Positions 17,961-27,710 of a DNA stretch of 64,000 bases are shown here, in pieces (positions within the stretch are counted from its first letter, which is position 1; the number at the start of each line of letters is the position of its first letter). Location: assembly GCF_015461805.1 (NCBI RefSeq), contig NZ_JACVZE010000001.1:496001-560000 (forward strand), in the 5' to 3' direction. Made by a program: the position numbers and the translations under genes. The notes under the pieces were generated by a model. It had not been told where the DNA came from, did no database searches, and saw nothing but the letters and a program-made list of their open reading frames with translations. This stretch comes from Pseudomonas pisciculturae. GTDB taxonomy: Bacteria > Pseudomonadota > Gammaproteobacteria > Pseudomonadales > Pseudomonadaceae.

Positions 17961-18887
17961 TCAGATTTTTACGTCAGGCGCTGGCTTGTCGCTTGGGTTG
18001 GCGATCAGCTCTTTAACCTTTTCACTCATTGGGAAGTTCAGGTTCAGGCCTTTAGGTGGGATCGGGCTTTCGAACCACTTGCTGTAGATCTTGTTGATTT
18101 CGCCGGACTTGTACAGGGCGGTGATGGCGCCATCCACGGCTTTCTTGAAGTCCGGGTCACCTTTGCGAACCATGCACGCGTAGGCTTCGAAGGACTGTGG
18201 AGTACCGGTGATGACCCAATCATCCGGCTTCTTCGCCTTGGCTTCTTCGCCGGCCAGCAGGGCGTCGTCCATCATGAAAGCAACGGCACGGCCGCTTTCG
18301 AGCATTTGGAAGGATTCGCCGTGGTCTTTGGCGGAGATGACGTTCATGCCCATCTGCTTGTCGGCGTTCATCGCTTTGATGATGCGCTCGGACGTGGTGC
18401 CCGCGGTGGTCACGACGTTTTTGCCTTTCAGGTCGGCAAAATCGGTATAGGACGGTTTGCCTTCCTTGTCTTTCTTGACCAGCAGACGGGTGCCGATTTC
18501 GAAGATGTTGACGGTGAAATCAACTTGCTGGGCGCGTTCGGCGTTGTTGGTGGTGGAGCCGCACTCGAGGTCCGCAGTGCCGTTCTGGATCAGCGGAATA
18601 CGGGTTTGCGAAGTAACCAGGTTGTACTTGGCCTTCAGGTCGGGTTTGTTCAGGTCTTTTTTCAGTTGTTCAACGACGGCCAGCTGAATGTCGTGGGAGT
18701 AGCCAACTGGTTTGCCCGAACCATCCGCGATGTAGGAAAACGGAATGGAGCTGTCGCGGTGCGCGAGGGTGATGGTGCCGGAGTCGTTGATTTTCTTCAG
18801 TGTGCCGGTGAGTTCGGCGGCGAAAACTGGAGTGCTGATCAGAGCAGCAGCGATAGCTGCGCCCAGGATATGGGGAACGATGCGCAT
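17961..18887 (-). CDS. aatJ: glutamate/aspartate-binding periplasmic protein
   Basis: 308 residues. The start at 18887 has GAGGAAG upstream and yields a signal peptide (MRIVPHILGAAIAAALISTPVFA). The mature protein is a family 3 solute-binding protein: SSIPFSYIADGSGKPVGYSHDI, the SQTRIPLIQNGTADLECG ligand-binding segment and TAGTTSERII. It captures glutamate and aspartate in the periplasm and delivers them to AatQM. It is preceded by a sigma54 promoter, AauR-type sites and an A-rich Hfq/Crc motif, so it is controlled by AauRS-RpoN and probably by catabolite repression. Confidence 0.93.
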   Translation of the reverse strand: MRIVPHILGAAIAAALISTPVFAAELTGTLKKINDSGTITLAHRDSSIPFSYIADGSGKPVGYSHDIQLAVVEQLKKDLNKPDLKAKYNLVTSQTRIPLIQNGTADLECGSTTNNAERAQQVDFTVNIFEIGTRLLVKKDKEGKPSYTDFADLKGKNVVTTAGTTSERIIKAMNADKQMGMNVISAKDHGESFQMLESGRAVAFMMDDALLAGEEAKAKKPDDWVITGTPQSFEAYACMVRKGDPDFKKAVDGAITALYKSGEINKIYSKWFESPIPPKGLNLNFPMSEKVKELIANPSDKPAPDVKI

Positions 18888-18904
18888 CAATACTTCCTCG
18901 ACAT

Positions 18905-18912
18905 TTGTTTTT
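18905..18912 (-). promoter_or_regulatory. candidate Hfq/Crc motif in the aatJ leader
   Basis: The leader strand reads AAAAACAA, a match to the AANAANAA motif bound by Hfq with Crc, placed just 5' of the GAGGAAG ribosome-binding site. AatJ is among proteins reported to be under Crc control in pseudomonads. Confidence 0.45.
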
Positions 18913-19000
18913 TTTATGAAGCCGGCTAAACGGCTCTCTTGTACAGCGAATGCCCATGACGGCTCCTGAGGCGTCTCAGGCAATCGTCCAAGAGTGTAGA

Positions 19001-19015
19001 GCATGAGTCGTGCCA
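19001..19015 (-). promoter_or_regulatory. sigma54 promoter of aatJ
   Basis: On the minus strand TGGCACGACTCATGC matches TGGCACG-N4-TTGC with one change (ATGC). GG and GC are at exact spacing. It gives a leader of roughly 100 bases before the aatJ ATG and fits AauR being an RpoN-dependent activator. Confidence 0.8.
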
Positions 19016-19091
19016 GACCTGAATAAAAAGGTTAACCACATGATTTATATGAAGATTAACTTTGTGTGACTATTGTTTCAGAACTGTTGGG

Positions 19092-19137
19092 TACGGCAAT
19101 CCGAATAGTGTAGGGGGATGGCGTTCGGAAAACCGAA
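19092..19137 (-). promoter_or_regulatory. two AauR-type inverted repeats upstream of aatJ
   Basis: TTCGGAAAACCGAA (19124-19137) is a perfect TTCGG-N4-CCGAA, the pattern I recall for AauR. TACGGCAATCCGAA (19092-19105) matches with one mismatch. Centres are 32 bases apart, about three helical turns, and 80-130 bases upstream of the sigma54 promoter. Confidence 0.7.
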
Positions 19138-19154
19138 TGGAAAAGCAGGCATGA

Positions 19155-19188
19155 AAAAGCCCCTGAACCTTACGGCGCAGGGGCTTTT
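19155..19188 (-). terminator. terminator after glpD
   Basis: AAAAGCCCCTG and CAGGGGCTTTT form an 11-bp stem around AACCTTACGGCG, with U-runs in both directions. It lies 15 bases past the glpD stop and could also stop rightward transcription. Confidence 0.85.
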
Positions 19189-19202
19189 GTAGGCTTTAAC
19201 TG

Positions 19203-20741
19203 TCAGGCCGCTTCAATCTTGCCGCGGTTCTGCTCAACCTTGGACAGGTAACGCTGCACGTTGTCTTGTTCCTCAGGGGTGGTGAACAAACCCAGCTTAG
19301 TTCGGCGCCACAATACGTCTTGCGGCTGGGTGACCCACTCTTCGGCGCAGAGGTAGTCGATCTCGCGGGTGTACAGGCCGCCACCCAGGTGTTCGCCCAG
19401 GTCGGCCAGCGATTGCACGCCCTCCAGCAAGCGCCAGGTGCGGCTGCCATAGGTGGTGGACCAGCGACGGGCGATTTCGCTCGGCACCCAGTCGAATTTA
19501 CTGCGAATGGCGTCGGCCAGTGCTTCTGGCGTGGTCATGTCTTCGCCGCCGGGCAGGCTGGCGGTGGCTGTCCAACTCGGGCGCATCTGGGTGAAGTACG
19601 GCGCCAGCTGCGCCATCGCCGATTCAGCGAGCTTGCGATAAGTGGTCAGCTTGCCGCCAAACACCGACAGGATCGGCGCCTCGCCCGTACCGCCGGACAA
19701 CGCCAGGGTGTAGTCGCGGGTAATGGCTGAGGGGTTATCCGACTCGTCGTTGCACAGCGGGCGCACCCCGGAGTAGGTGTGGACGATGTCGTCGCGGCTC
19801 ACTTGTTTCTTGAAGTGCGCGTTGACCACTTTGAGCATGTAGTCGGTTTCACCTTCGGTGATCGCAACTTTCGCCGGGTCGCCGGTGTACTCGCGGTCGG
19901 TGGTGCCGATGATGGTCAGGTGGTTCAAGTACGGGATGGTGAAAACGATCCGCTGGTCTTCGTTCTGCAGGATGTGCGCGTGGGCGCCTTCGTACAGTTT
20001 TGGCACGATCAGGTGACTGCCCTGGATCAGGCGGATGCCGTAGGGCGAGTCGAGCTTCAAGTCGTCCTTGATGAACTTGGCGACCCACGGGCCAGCGGCG
20101 TTCACCAATGCGCGGGCGCGGATCGAGAACAGGCTGCCGTCGGCACGTTCCATGTTCATTTCCCACAGGCCCTTGCTGCGGTGTGCGCTGATGCAACGGG
20201 TCTGGGTGTGGATATGCGCGCCTTTTTCGCGGGCGGCCATGGCGTTCAGTACCACGAGACGGGCGTCATCGACCCAGCAGTCGGAGTACTCGAAGCCTTT
20301 GGTGATTTCACTTTTGAGCGGGCTGTCGGCGCCGAACTTGAGGCTTTTGGAGCCGGCGAGTTTTTCGCGCTTGCCGAGGTGGTCGTACAGGAACAGACCC
20401 GCGCGAATCATCCACGCAGGGCGCAGGTGCGGGCGGTGCGGCAATACGAAACGCATCTGCTTGACGATGTGCGGGGCCTTGGCCAGCAGCACTTCACGTT
20501 CGGCCAGGGCTTCGCGCACCAGACGGAATTCATAATGTTCGAGATAACGCAGGCCGCCGTGGATCAGCTTGCTGCTGGCCGAAGAGGTGTGGCTGGCCAG
20601 GTCATCCTTTTCGCAAAGGAATACCGACAAACCGCGACCGGCTGCGTCTGCTGCAATGCCGACGCCATTGATCCCGCCACCGATAACGGCGACGTCATAG
20701 ACTTCGGCAAGCGGTGGAGCAGGCAAGGTGGAAGGGTTCAT
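19203..20741 (-). CDS. glpD: aerobic glycerol-3-phosphate dehydrogenase
   Basis: 512 residues. The N-terminal FAD-binding motif is VIGGGINGVGIAADAAGRG, followed by SSKLIHGGLRYLE, a GlpD signature; the C-terminal domain continues to residue 512. It oxidises glycerol-3-phosphate to dihydroxyacetone phosphate at the inner membrane and passes electrons to quinone. It is separated from glpR by 302 bases with its own operator, and ends at a terminator. Confidence 0.95.
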   Translation of the reverse strand: MNPSTLPAPPLAEVYDVAVIGGGINGVGIAADAAGRGLSVFLCEKDDLASHTSSASSKLIHGGLRYLEHYEFRLVREALAEREVLLAKAPHIVKQMRFVLPHRPHLRPAWMIRAGLFLYDHLGKREKLAGSKSLKFGADSPLKSEITKGFEYSDCWVDDARLVVLNAMAAREKGAHIHTQTRCISAHRSKGLWEMNMERADGSLFSIRARALVNAAGPWVAKFIKDDLKLDSPYGIRLIQGSHLIVPKLYEGAHAHILQNEDQRIVFTIPYLNHLTIIGTTDREYTGDPAKVAITEGETDYMLKVVNAHFKKQVSRDDIVHTYSGVRPLCNDESDNPSAITRDYTLALSGGTGEAPILSVFGGKLTTYRKLAESAMAQLAPYFTQMRPSWTATASLPGGEDMTTPEALADAIRSKFDWVPSEIARRWSTTYGSRTWRLLEGVQSLADLGEHLGGGLYTREIDYLCAEEWVTQPQDVLWRRTKLGLFTTPEEQDNVQRYLSKVEQNRGKIEAA

Positions 20742-20773
20742 CGGCTGGCCTCGCGATTTATTCGTCTTGGAAT

Positions 20774-20801
20774 TCGAACATTAATGTTCATTTGCGAAAA
20801 T
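20774..20801 (-). promoter_or_regulatory. GlpR operator region upstream of glpD
   Basis: Three half-sites of the E. coli GlpR type (WATKYTCGWW) are packed here: AATGTTCGAA on the minus strand (20774-20783, full match), AATGTTCATT on the plus strand, and a weaker third arm. GAACATTAATGTTC is a perfect 14-base palindrome and TTCATTTGCGAA a TTCR-N4-CGAA site. It lies 33-60 bases before the glpD ATG. Confidence 0.65.
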
Positions 20802-20927
20802 GGTAGCTGATAAACACGCGCACAGCCAGTCGACTTCGATTGAAAAAACTCATCGAAGGGTGGGGAAAGGAAAAATTGTGAACATTGGGGTGAGGCAGCC
20901 GTTGATAAATCGGCTGTCAGATAGATC

Positions 20928-21030
20928 GCCATCGGGGGCAAGTCGAGTCGTCGCACCGCCCCTCCCACATTTGAGCGCATTCCCATGTTGGAACTCGGTC
21001 AACTGTGGGAGGGGGCTTGCCCCCGATGGC
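20928..21030. repeat. two REP units, one with the long variant arm
   Basis: The right unit is a standard GTGGGAGGGGGCTTGCCCCC (21004-21030). The left unit (20928-20968) reads GGGGGCAAG then TCGAGTCGTCGCACCG before CCCCTCCCAC, i.e. the arm carries 16 extra bases. I have the impression this longer arm recurs as a REP subtype in P. fluorescens genomes. It fills the glpD-glpR gap. Confidence 0.8.
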
Positions 21031-21043
21031 GACGGTACAGGCG

Positions 21044-21799
21044 CTACACGACTTCCAGCCGAACCTTATGCTCATTCAACAACTGCACCAAAGCTGGCAC
21101 CGGCTGCTGATCAGTCACTAAACAATCCACCAAACTGATCGGCCCCAATCGAATCATGGCATTGCGCCCGAATTTGCTGGAGTCCGCCGCCAGGATCACC
21201 TGACGTGCATTGGCGATGATGGCTTGTGAAACCCGCACTTCTTGATAATCGAAATCCAACAAACTGCCATCTTCATCAATGCCGCTGATCCCCACCAAGG
21301 CAAAGTCCACCTTGAACTGGTTGATGAAGTCGACACTGGCCTGGCCCACCACACCACCATCACGGCGCACATTACCGCCGGTCAGCAGCACGTCGAAGTC
21401 GTCCTTGGCGCTGAGCATGGTGGCCACGTTGAGGTTGTTGGTGATGATTTTCAGGTGACTGTGGTTGAGCAGCGCACGGGCGATGGATTCGGTGGTGGTG
21501 CCGATATTGATAAATAGCGAGGCGTGGTCGGGGATCTGCGCAGCAATGGCTTCGCCGATGCGCTGTTTCTCATCGCGCATTTGGTCGGCACGCATGGCGT
21601 ACGCGGTGTTTTCGACACTGGAGTCATAGGCCGCGCCGCCGTGGTAGCGGCGCAACAGGTTGGCGTCCGCCAGCTGGTTGATATCGCGGCGGATGGTTTG
21701 CGGGGTGACTACGAATAGCTGCGCCATTTCCTCGATACTGACGTAGCCGCGTTCGCGGACCAGTTCGAGGATTTGTTGTTGGCGGGGAGGCAGATTCAT
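21044..21799 (-). CDS. glpR: DeoR-family glycerol regulon repressor
   Basis: 251 residues, the length usual for Pseudomonas GlpR. The start at 21799 has AAAGGA in front; the frame stays open further upstream but that part overlaps glpK. N-terminal DeoR winged helix ([36 protein letters not shown]), then the sugar-phosphate sensor domain with [15 protein letters not shown] and [14 protein letters not shown]. Glycerol-3-phosphate relieves repression of glpFK and glpD; candidate operators lie before glpF and glpD. Confidence 0.93.
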   Translation of the reverse strand: MNLPPRQQQILELVRERGYVSIEEMAQLFVVTPQTIRRDINQLADANLLRRYHGGAAYDSSVENTAYAMRADQMRDEKQRIGEAIAAQIPDHASLFINIGTTTESIARALLNHSHLKIITNNLNVATMLSAKDDFDVLLTGGNVRRDGGVVGQASVDFINQFKVDFALVGISGIDEDGSLLDFDYQEVRVSQAIIANARQVILAADSSKFGRNAMIRLGPISLVDCLVTDQQPVPALVQLLNEHKVRLEVV

Positions 21800-21872
21800 T
21801 GGGCGTCCTTTGGGCTGCCATACAAAAGTGGCCCATGATGACGCAGGAATCTGCTCCCTGCCAGTTACAACC

Positions 21873-23411
<1,539 letters not shown>

Positions 23412-23455
23412 TCAGCCTGGGCTAAAAACGGGCAGGAAGGCCCAGACTGGCGCTG

Positions 23456-24313
23456 TCAGGAAATACGGGTCTTGCCATTGACTGCCGTGTCAGGTGTTGC
23501 TTCAGCTATAGCAGGTGCGGCGCTCGGCAGATGGCGGGCAATCAGCCCGCGATAGGCCGCAGCACCCAAGCATGCGCCGACAATCGGTCCGAAAATCGGT
23601 ACCAGGAAGTAAGGAATATCGCGGCCGCCAGTAAAGGCTATTTCACCCCAGCCAGCGAAAAAGGTCATCAGCTTGGGCCCCAGATCCCGCGCCGGGTTCA
23701 TCGCAAAACCGGTGAGTGGGCCCATGGCGCTGCCGATCACCGCGATCAGCAAGCCGATCAGCAGTGGTGCCAGCGGGCCACGCGGCAGGCCGTTGTTGTC
23801 ATCGGTGAGGGCCATGATTACGCCCATCAGGATGGCGGTGATGACCATTTCCACCAGGAATGCCTGGGCGGTACTCAGCAGGGCATGGGGGTAGGTGGAG
23901 AATACCGACGCCAATTCCAGGCTGGCCTGTGTGCCACGGACCATATGGTGGGTTTGTTCGTAATCGAAAAACAGATTGCTGTAGAGGGTGTACACCAAGG
24001 CTGCCGAACAGAAAGCGCCGGCGATCTGGGCGAGGATATAGAAGGGCAGTTTGCGCTTGTCGAAATCGGCAAACAGGCACAGGGCGATACTCACCGCCGG
24101 GTTGAGGTGGGCTCCGGAAATACCGGCGCTCAGGTAGATCGCCATGCTGACGCCGACCCCCCAGATGACACTGATTTCCCACAAGCCAAAGCTGGCACCC
24201 GCAACCTTGAGCGCAGCGACACATCCTGTACCGAAGAAGATCAAAAGCGCAGTCCCCAGGAATTCGGCCATGCATTGGCTCGAAAGTGAAGGCTGTTGAA
24301 GAGCAGTTGTCAT
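23456..24313 (-). CDS. glpF: glycerol uptake facilitator
   Basis: 285 residues of the aquaglyceroporin family. Six helices and both half-helix motifs are present: GAHLNPAVS (first NPA) and GFAMNPARDLGP (second NPA, with the Asp after NPAR typical of glycerol channels). The start at 24313 follows GAGG. It lets glycerol diffuse through the inner membrane, then GlpK traps it. Confidence 0.95.
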   Translation of the reverse strand: MTTALQQPSLSSQCMAEFLGTALLIFFGTGCVAALKVAGASFGLWEISVIWGVGVSMAIYLSAGISGAHLNPAVSIALCLFADFDKRKLPFYILAQIAGAFCSAALVYTLYSNLFFDYEQTHHMVRGTQASLELASVFSTYPHALLSTAQAFLVEMVITAILMGVIMALTDDNNGLPRGPLAPLLIGLLIAVIGSAMGPLTGFAMNPARDLGPKLMTFFAGWGEIAFTGGRDIPYFLVPIFGPIVGACLGAAAYRGLIARHLPSAAPAIAEATPDTAVNGKTRIS

Positions 24314-24325
24314 GGAAAACCTCAA

Positions 24326-24336
24326 TTGTTGTTCTT
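24326..24336 (-). promoter_or_regulatory. Hfq/Crc motif in the glpF leader
   Basis: The leader strand reads AAGAACAACAA, holding two overlapping AANAANAA matches just before the GAGG ribosome-binding site. This is where Hfq-Crc blocks translation of catabolic mRNAs in pseudomonads, so glycerol uptake is likely repressed on preferred carbon sources. Confidence 0.6.
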
Positions 24337-24443
24337 GTCTGGCGCACGTTCTCAACGGAACGTTGCGCGATTTTCACCGTGGCAAGGATCCCCATCCCGG
24401 ACACGGCTTGCTGCTTGAAAGCTGTAGGTCTATTCCTACAGTA

Positions 24444-24484
24444 TTCGGAAACGAAAAAATATAGACAAGAATGACCGCTGTCAA
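24444..24484 (-). promoter_or_regulatory. glpF promoter with GlpR-type operator
   Basis: On the minus strand TTGACA (24484-24479) is followed after 15 bases by TATATT (24463-24458), a somewhat short spacing; TATTTT two bases later restores 17. TTCG-GAAA-CGAA (24444-24455) lies where transcription should start and matches the TTCG-N4-CGAA core of GlpR sites. A second palindrome, ACGTTC-N6-GAACGT (24346-24363), lies in the leader. Confidence 0.55.
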
Positions 24485-24640
24485 AGGTCGAAAGTGAACC
24501 GTCAGTCACATTCAAACTATTGGCCTGATGAATGATCACGCTTGTCACACAGCGCGTGCACCTTAAGAGTGGGCGTACTAGAGCCTTTTACGTGGCCTTG
24601 GCCTAGAATTGGCCATCTGTTTGCCACGCCTGGAGCCAGC

Positions 24641-25111
24641 ATGACCCCTGCATTGGACCTGTTGAAAAAAGTTCGCGCCGAACATCGTATTCACAGTTAC
24701 GAACATGACCCCAAGGCGGCATCGTATGGCCTGGAGGCCGCGGAAAAATTGGGGCTTGATGCGGCGCAGGTGTTCAAGACCTTGCTGGCCAGCAGTGAGA
24801 AGGGAGAATTGTTGGTGGCGGTGGTGCCGGTCGTCGGAAGTCTGGACTTAAAAGCCTTGGCGCATGCGGCGGGGGTTAAAAAAGTCGAAATGGCCGACCC
24901 GGCGGCGGCCCAGCGCTCTACTGGCTATTTGCTGGGCGGTATCAGCCCGTTGGGGCAGAAGAAGCGCTTGCGTACTTTTATCGATGAGACGGCGCAGCCG
25001 TTTGCGACGATCTTTGTGAGTGCGGGGAGGCGGGGGTTGGAGGTGGAGTTGTCGGCAGCGGTGTTGGCCGAGCATACCCAGGCGAAATTTGCGCCGATCG
25101 GGCGGGCCTGA
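24641..25111 (+). CDS. ybaK: Cys-tRNA(Pro)/aminoacyl-tRNA deacylase YbaK
   Basis: 156 residues of the YbaK/EbsC family. Key family positions are visible in FKTLLAS (Lys45-like), [14 protein letters not shown] and [15 protein letters not shown], the loop that binds the tRNA 3' end. It clears cysteine mischarged onto tRNA-Pro by prolyl-tRNA synthetase. ATG 24641 follows TGGAG. Single gene, ended by a REPIN. Confidence 0.9.
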   Translation: MTPALDLLKKVRAEHRIHSYEHDPKAASYGLEAAEKLGLDAAQVFKTLLASSEKGELLVAVVPVVGSLDLKALAHAAGVKKVEMADPAAAQRSTGYLLGGISPLGQKKRLRTFIDETAQPFATIFVSAGRRGLEVELSAAVLAEHTQAKFAPIGRA

Positions 25112-25144
25112 AATCCATTTTTAAAGCCTATGCAGTACCAATGT

Positions 25145-25232
25145 GTGGGAGGGGGCTTGCCCCCGATGACTGAGTGTCAGCCACTGCATTAGGTGACTGA
25201 CCCATCGCCATCGGGGGCAAGCCCCCTCCCAC
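25145..25232. repeat. REPIN (GTGGGAGGGGGCTTGC class)
   Basis: Inverted REP pair between the convergent ybaK and ABC ATPase genes; no other terminator-like structure is present in this gap. Confidence 0.9.
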
Positions 25233-25250
25233 ATGTTTAACCAAGTTTCG

Positions 25251-26360
25251 TCAGGTAGCTGGGCTGTAGCGCCTAACACCTGAGTCGGTTTGCGGAATCT
25301 GCGCCGCCACACTGCCAGAAGCCTTGAACAGCACCAAATGCTCCGCCGCCACCCGAATCCCCACATCCGCACCAACCTGATGGTCAGCATGACTCGGGAA
25401 AATCGACTCCAGCTGCGCGCCCGTCGGCAGTTGCAAGCGATACAGGGTCGACGCACCCAGGAACGTCTTGCCCACAATCCGCGCTTTTAGCGCGCTGTCC
25501 GGCGCATAGACGATATCGTCCGGCCGCAGCAGCACATCCACTGCGCCACCGATAGGCCAGGAATAGGCACGGTTACCCCGCAGGTCACCCAGCTCAGTAT
25601 TCACCGACTCCGGCGAGCTCAATTGGCCACGGATGAAATAACCCTGGCCGATAAAGCTTGCGACGTAAGGCGTCTGAGGCTCGTGATACAGGTTGTAGGG
25701 CGTATCCCACTGCTCAAGCCGACCTTCCTTGAAGACACCCACGTGATCGCTCACCGCAAACGCTTCTTCTTGATCGTGGGTGACCAGGATCGCACTGGTG
25801 CCCCGAGCCTTGAGAATATCGCGCACCTCGTGGCTGAGCTTGCGCCGCAGTTCGCCGTCAAGGTTGGAGAAGGGCTCATCGAGCAGCAACAATTGCGGCT
25901 CCGGCGCCAAAGCACGGGCGAGGGCGACACGTTGTTGCTGGCCGCCGGAGAGCTCGTGAGGGAAACGCTTGCCCAGGTTTTTCAAGTTGACCAACTCGAG
26001 CAACTCCGCAACCACGCGGTCTTTTTGCGGGTGCTTGCGAATGCCGAACGCGATGTTATCGGCCACGCTGAGGTGCGGAAACAGCGCGTAGTCCTGGAAC
26101 ACCATGCCGATGCGACGTTTCTCCGGAGCCAGTGTGAAACCGGCACTGGAGATCACTTCGCCCGCCAGGCTGATTTCGCCTTCATGCACAGGTTCAAAAC
26201 CGGCAATGGCGCGCAGGGTAGTGGTCTTGCCACAGCCCGACGAGCCCAGCAGGCAGCCGATATCACCGGCGTTGAGGTGCAGATTGAGGTTCTGCACGAC
26301 GCGTTGATCTTGATAGCCGCATGCCAGATTGCGCAGGTTCAGCAGGAATGGCTGGCTCAT
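25251..26360 (-). CDS. ABC transporter ATP-binding protein (FbpC/PotA-like)
   Basis: 369 residues. ABC domain: Walker [10 protein letters not shown], signature LSGGQQQR, Walker B LLLLDEP and switch THDQEEAF; then a C-terminal TOBE-like regulatory domain (about 250-369). This is the iron/sulfate/polyamine importer type. It overlaps argF by four bases and has no permease or binding protein nearby, as in P. aeruginosa where the equivalent gene also follows argF. Partner and substrate are unknown. Confidence 0.85.
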   Translation of the reverse strand: MSQPFLLNLRNLACGYQDQRVVQNLNLHLNAGDIGCLLGSSGCGKTTTLRAIAGFEPVHEGEISLAGEVISSAGFTLAPEKRRIGMVFQDYALFPHLSVADNIAFGIRKHPQKDRVVAELLELVNLKNLGKRFPHELSGGQQQRVALARALAPEPQLLLLDEPFSNLDGELRRKLSHEVRDILKARGTSAILVTHDQEEAFAVSDHVGVFKEGRLEQWDTPYNLYHEPQTPYVASFIGQGYFIRGQLSSPESVNTELGDLRGNRAYSWPIGGAVDVLLRPDDIVYAPDSALKARIVGKTFLGASTLYRLQLPTGAQLESIFPSHADHQVGADVGIRVAAEHLVLFKASGSVAAQIPQTDSGVRRYSPAT

Positions 26361-27280
26361 GCGTGGTGATACGAAGGCGGGACGAGGAATTCGAGCAGGG
26401 CCTTCTGTGCATGCAAGCGGTTTTCGGCCTGGTCCCAGGCAACCGAGCGTGGGTCGTCCAGCAGGTCGAGGCTGATTTCTTCGCCACGGTGCGCGGGTAG
26501 GCAATGCATGAACAGTACGTCCGGCGCGGCCAGGTCGAGTAGGGCACGGTTGACCTGATACGGGGCGAACAGGGCCAGGCGTTTGATGGTTTCGTCTTCC
26601 TGGCCCATGGAGGTCCAGACGTCGGTGCTCACCAGGTGTGCGCCGACCACGGCGTCACGCGGGTCGCGCACCAGGGTCACGCGGTCGCCGGCCTGTGCCA
26701 GGAAGCGTGCGTCAGGCTCGTAGCCTTCCGGGCAGGCAACACGTAGCTGGAAGTCGAACTGGATCGCCGCTTCTATATAGCTGTTGCACATGTTGTTGCC
26801 GTCGCCGATCCAGGCCACGGTCTTGCCTTGGATTGGGCCACGGTGCTCCAGGAAGGTTTGCATGTCGGCCAACAGCTGGCACGGGTGCAGGTCATCGGTC
26901 AGGCCGTTGATCACCGGTACGCGGGAGTGGGCGGCAAATTCGGTCACGGTGCTGTGGGCAAAGGTGCGGATCATCACCGCATCGAGCATGCTCGACATGA
27001 CGATGGCGCTGTCGGCGATCGGCTCGCCACGGCCCAATTGGGTATCGCGCGACGACAGGAAGATGGCTTGGCCACCCAGTTGGATCATGCCAGCTTCGAA
27101 AGAGACGCGGGTGCGGGTCGACGACTTCTCGAAAATCATGCCGAGCACGCGGTTTTTCAAAGGCTCGAACAGTACGCCGCGGTTACGCAGGTCTTTAAGC
27201 TCAATGCCTCGACGGATCACGCTGACCAGCTCTTCGGGCGTGCAATCCATCAGGGAGAGAAAGTGCCTTGCGCTCATCAT
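26357..27280 (-). CDS. argF: anabolic ornithine carbamoyltransferase
   Basis: 307 residues (two adjacent ATG codons; homologs begin at the second, 27277). Carbamoyl-phosphate loop [10 protein letters not shown], ornithine-side motifs [10 protein letters not shown] and [10 protein letters not shown] with the catalytic Cys. It makes citrulline from ornithine for arginine synthesis in the cytoplasm; argG, the next step, is 8 kb away. The promoter carries an ArgR-type half-site. Confidence 0.95.
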   Translation of the reverse strand: MMSARHFLSLMDCTPEELVSVIRRGIELKDLRNRGVLFEPLKNRVLGMIFEKSSTRTRVSFEAGMIQLGGQAIFLSSRDTQLGRGEPIADSAIVMSSMLDAVMIRTFAHSTVTEFAAHSRVPVINGLTDDLHPCQLLADMQTFLEHRGPIQGKTVAWIGDGNNMCNSYIEAAIQFDFQLRVACPEGYEPDARFLAQAGDRVTLVRDPRDAVVGAHLVSTDVWTSMGQEDETIKRLALFAPYQVNRALLDLAAPDVLFMHCLPAHRGEEISLDLLDDPRSVAWDQAENRLHAQKALLEFLVPPSYHHA

Positions 27281-27391
27281 TAACTACCTTTTTGCAACAG
27301 ACCGCAGATACTCAAAGCCTTGTTTATTGTGACAACGGGCGAGACCTGCGGCGAAAGCCGCACGGGGCGACGAAATAGGGGAAGGCGCGAT

Positions 27392-27419
27392 CTTATAATT
27401 AAATGTCGCGTCTTACCAA
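27392..27419 (-). promoter_or_regulatory. argF promoter with overlapping ArgR half-site
   Basis: Minus strand TTGGTA (27419-27414), 16 bases, TATAAG (27397-27392). On the plus strand TGTCGC-N8-AA (27404-27419), the Pseudomonas ArgR half-site, covers the -35 and spacer, placed for repression by arginine. A clear second half-site 21 bases away is not visible. Confidence 0.5.
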
Positions 27420-27710
27420 TAGGGCTACGGTTTTTATGGGTGTTCAAGAAGGGCGCCTGAGCGCTTTTGAAGACGGTTTCCAGACAGCAGCGGGCCATTT
27501 GTACACTGGCCCCGCAACCTTTTGCAATCCGGCGGGGCGGGCGCAGGCTAGGTTGCGTCGGTTTTGGAGGCCGTGTGGAAGTTTTTGAAACATTTACTCA
27601 CGCTTAGCCATGGCCTGGCCTGATGCCCGTGGATTCACGGGACGAACGTTACTGGTGCTCGTCCCGGTCGCGGCCCATAGTCTGACAAAGCCCTAATAAA
27701 GAGACTGGCC
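27420..27710 (+). other. leader of the molybdopterin oxidoreductase with a hairpin
   Basis: No gene is supported here. A perfect 8-bp stem, CGGGACGA (27638-27645) with TCGTCCCG (27659-27666), lies 45 bases before the ATG at 27711. Its purpose is unknown; it does not look like a terminator because no U-run follows. Confidence 0.4.

Noticed and set aside
19779..20810. Long plus-strand frame opposite glpD (343 codons), and similar long antisense frames opposite glpK, argF, argG, metG and rimO
   Set aside because: High GC leaves antisense frames open; the proteins are low-complexity, lack family motifs and ribosome-binding sites.
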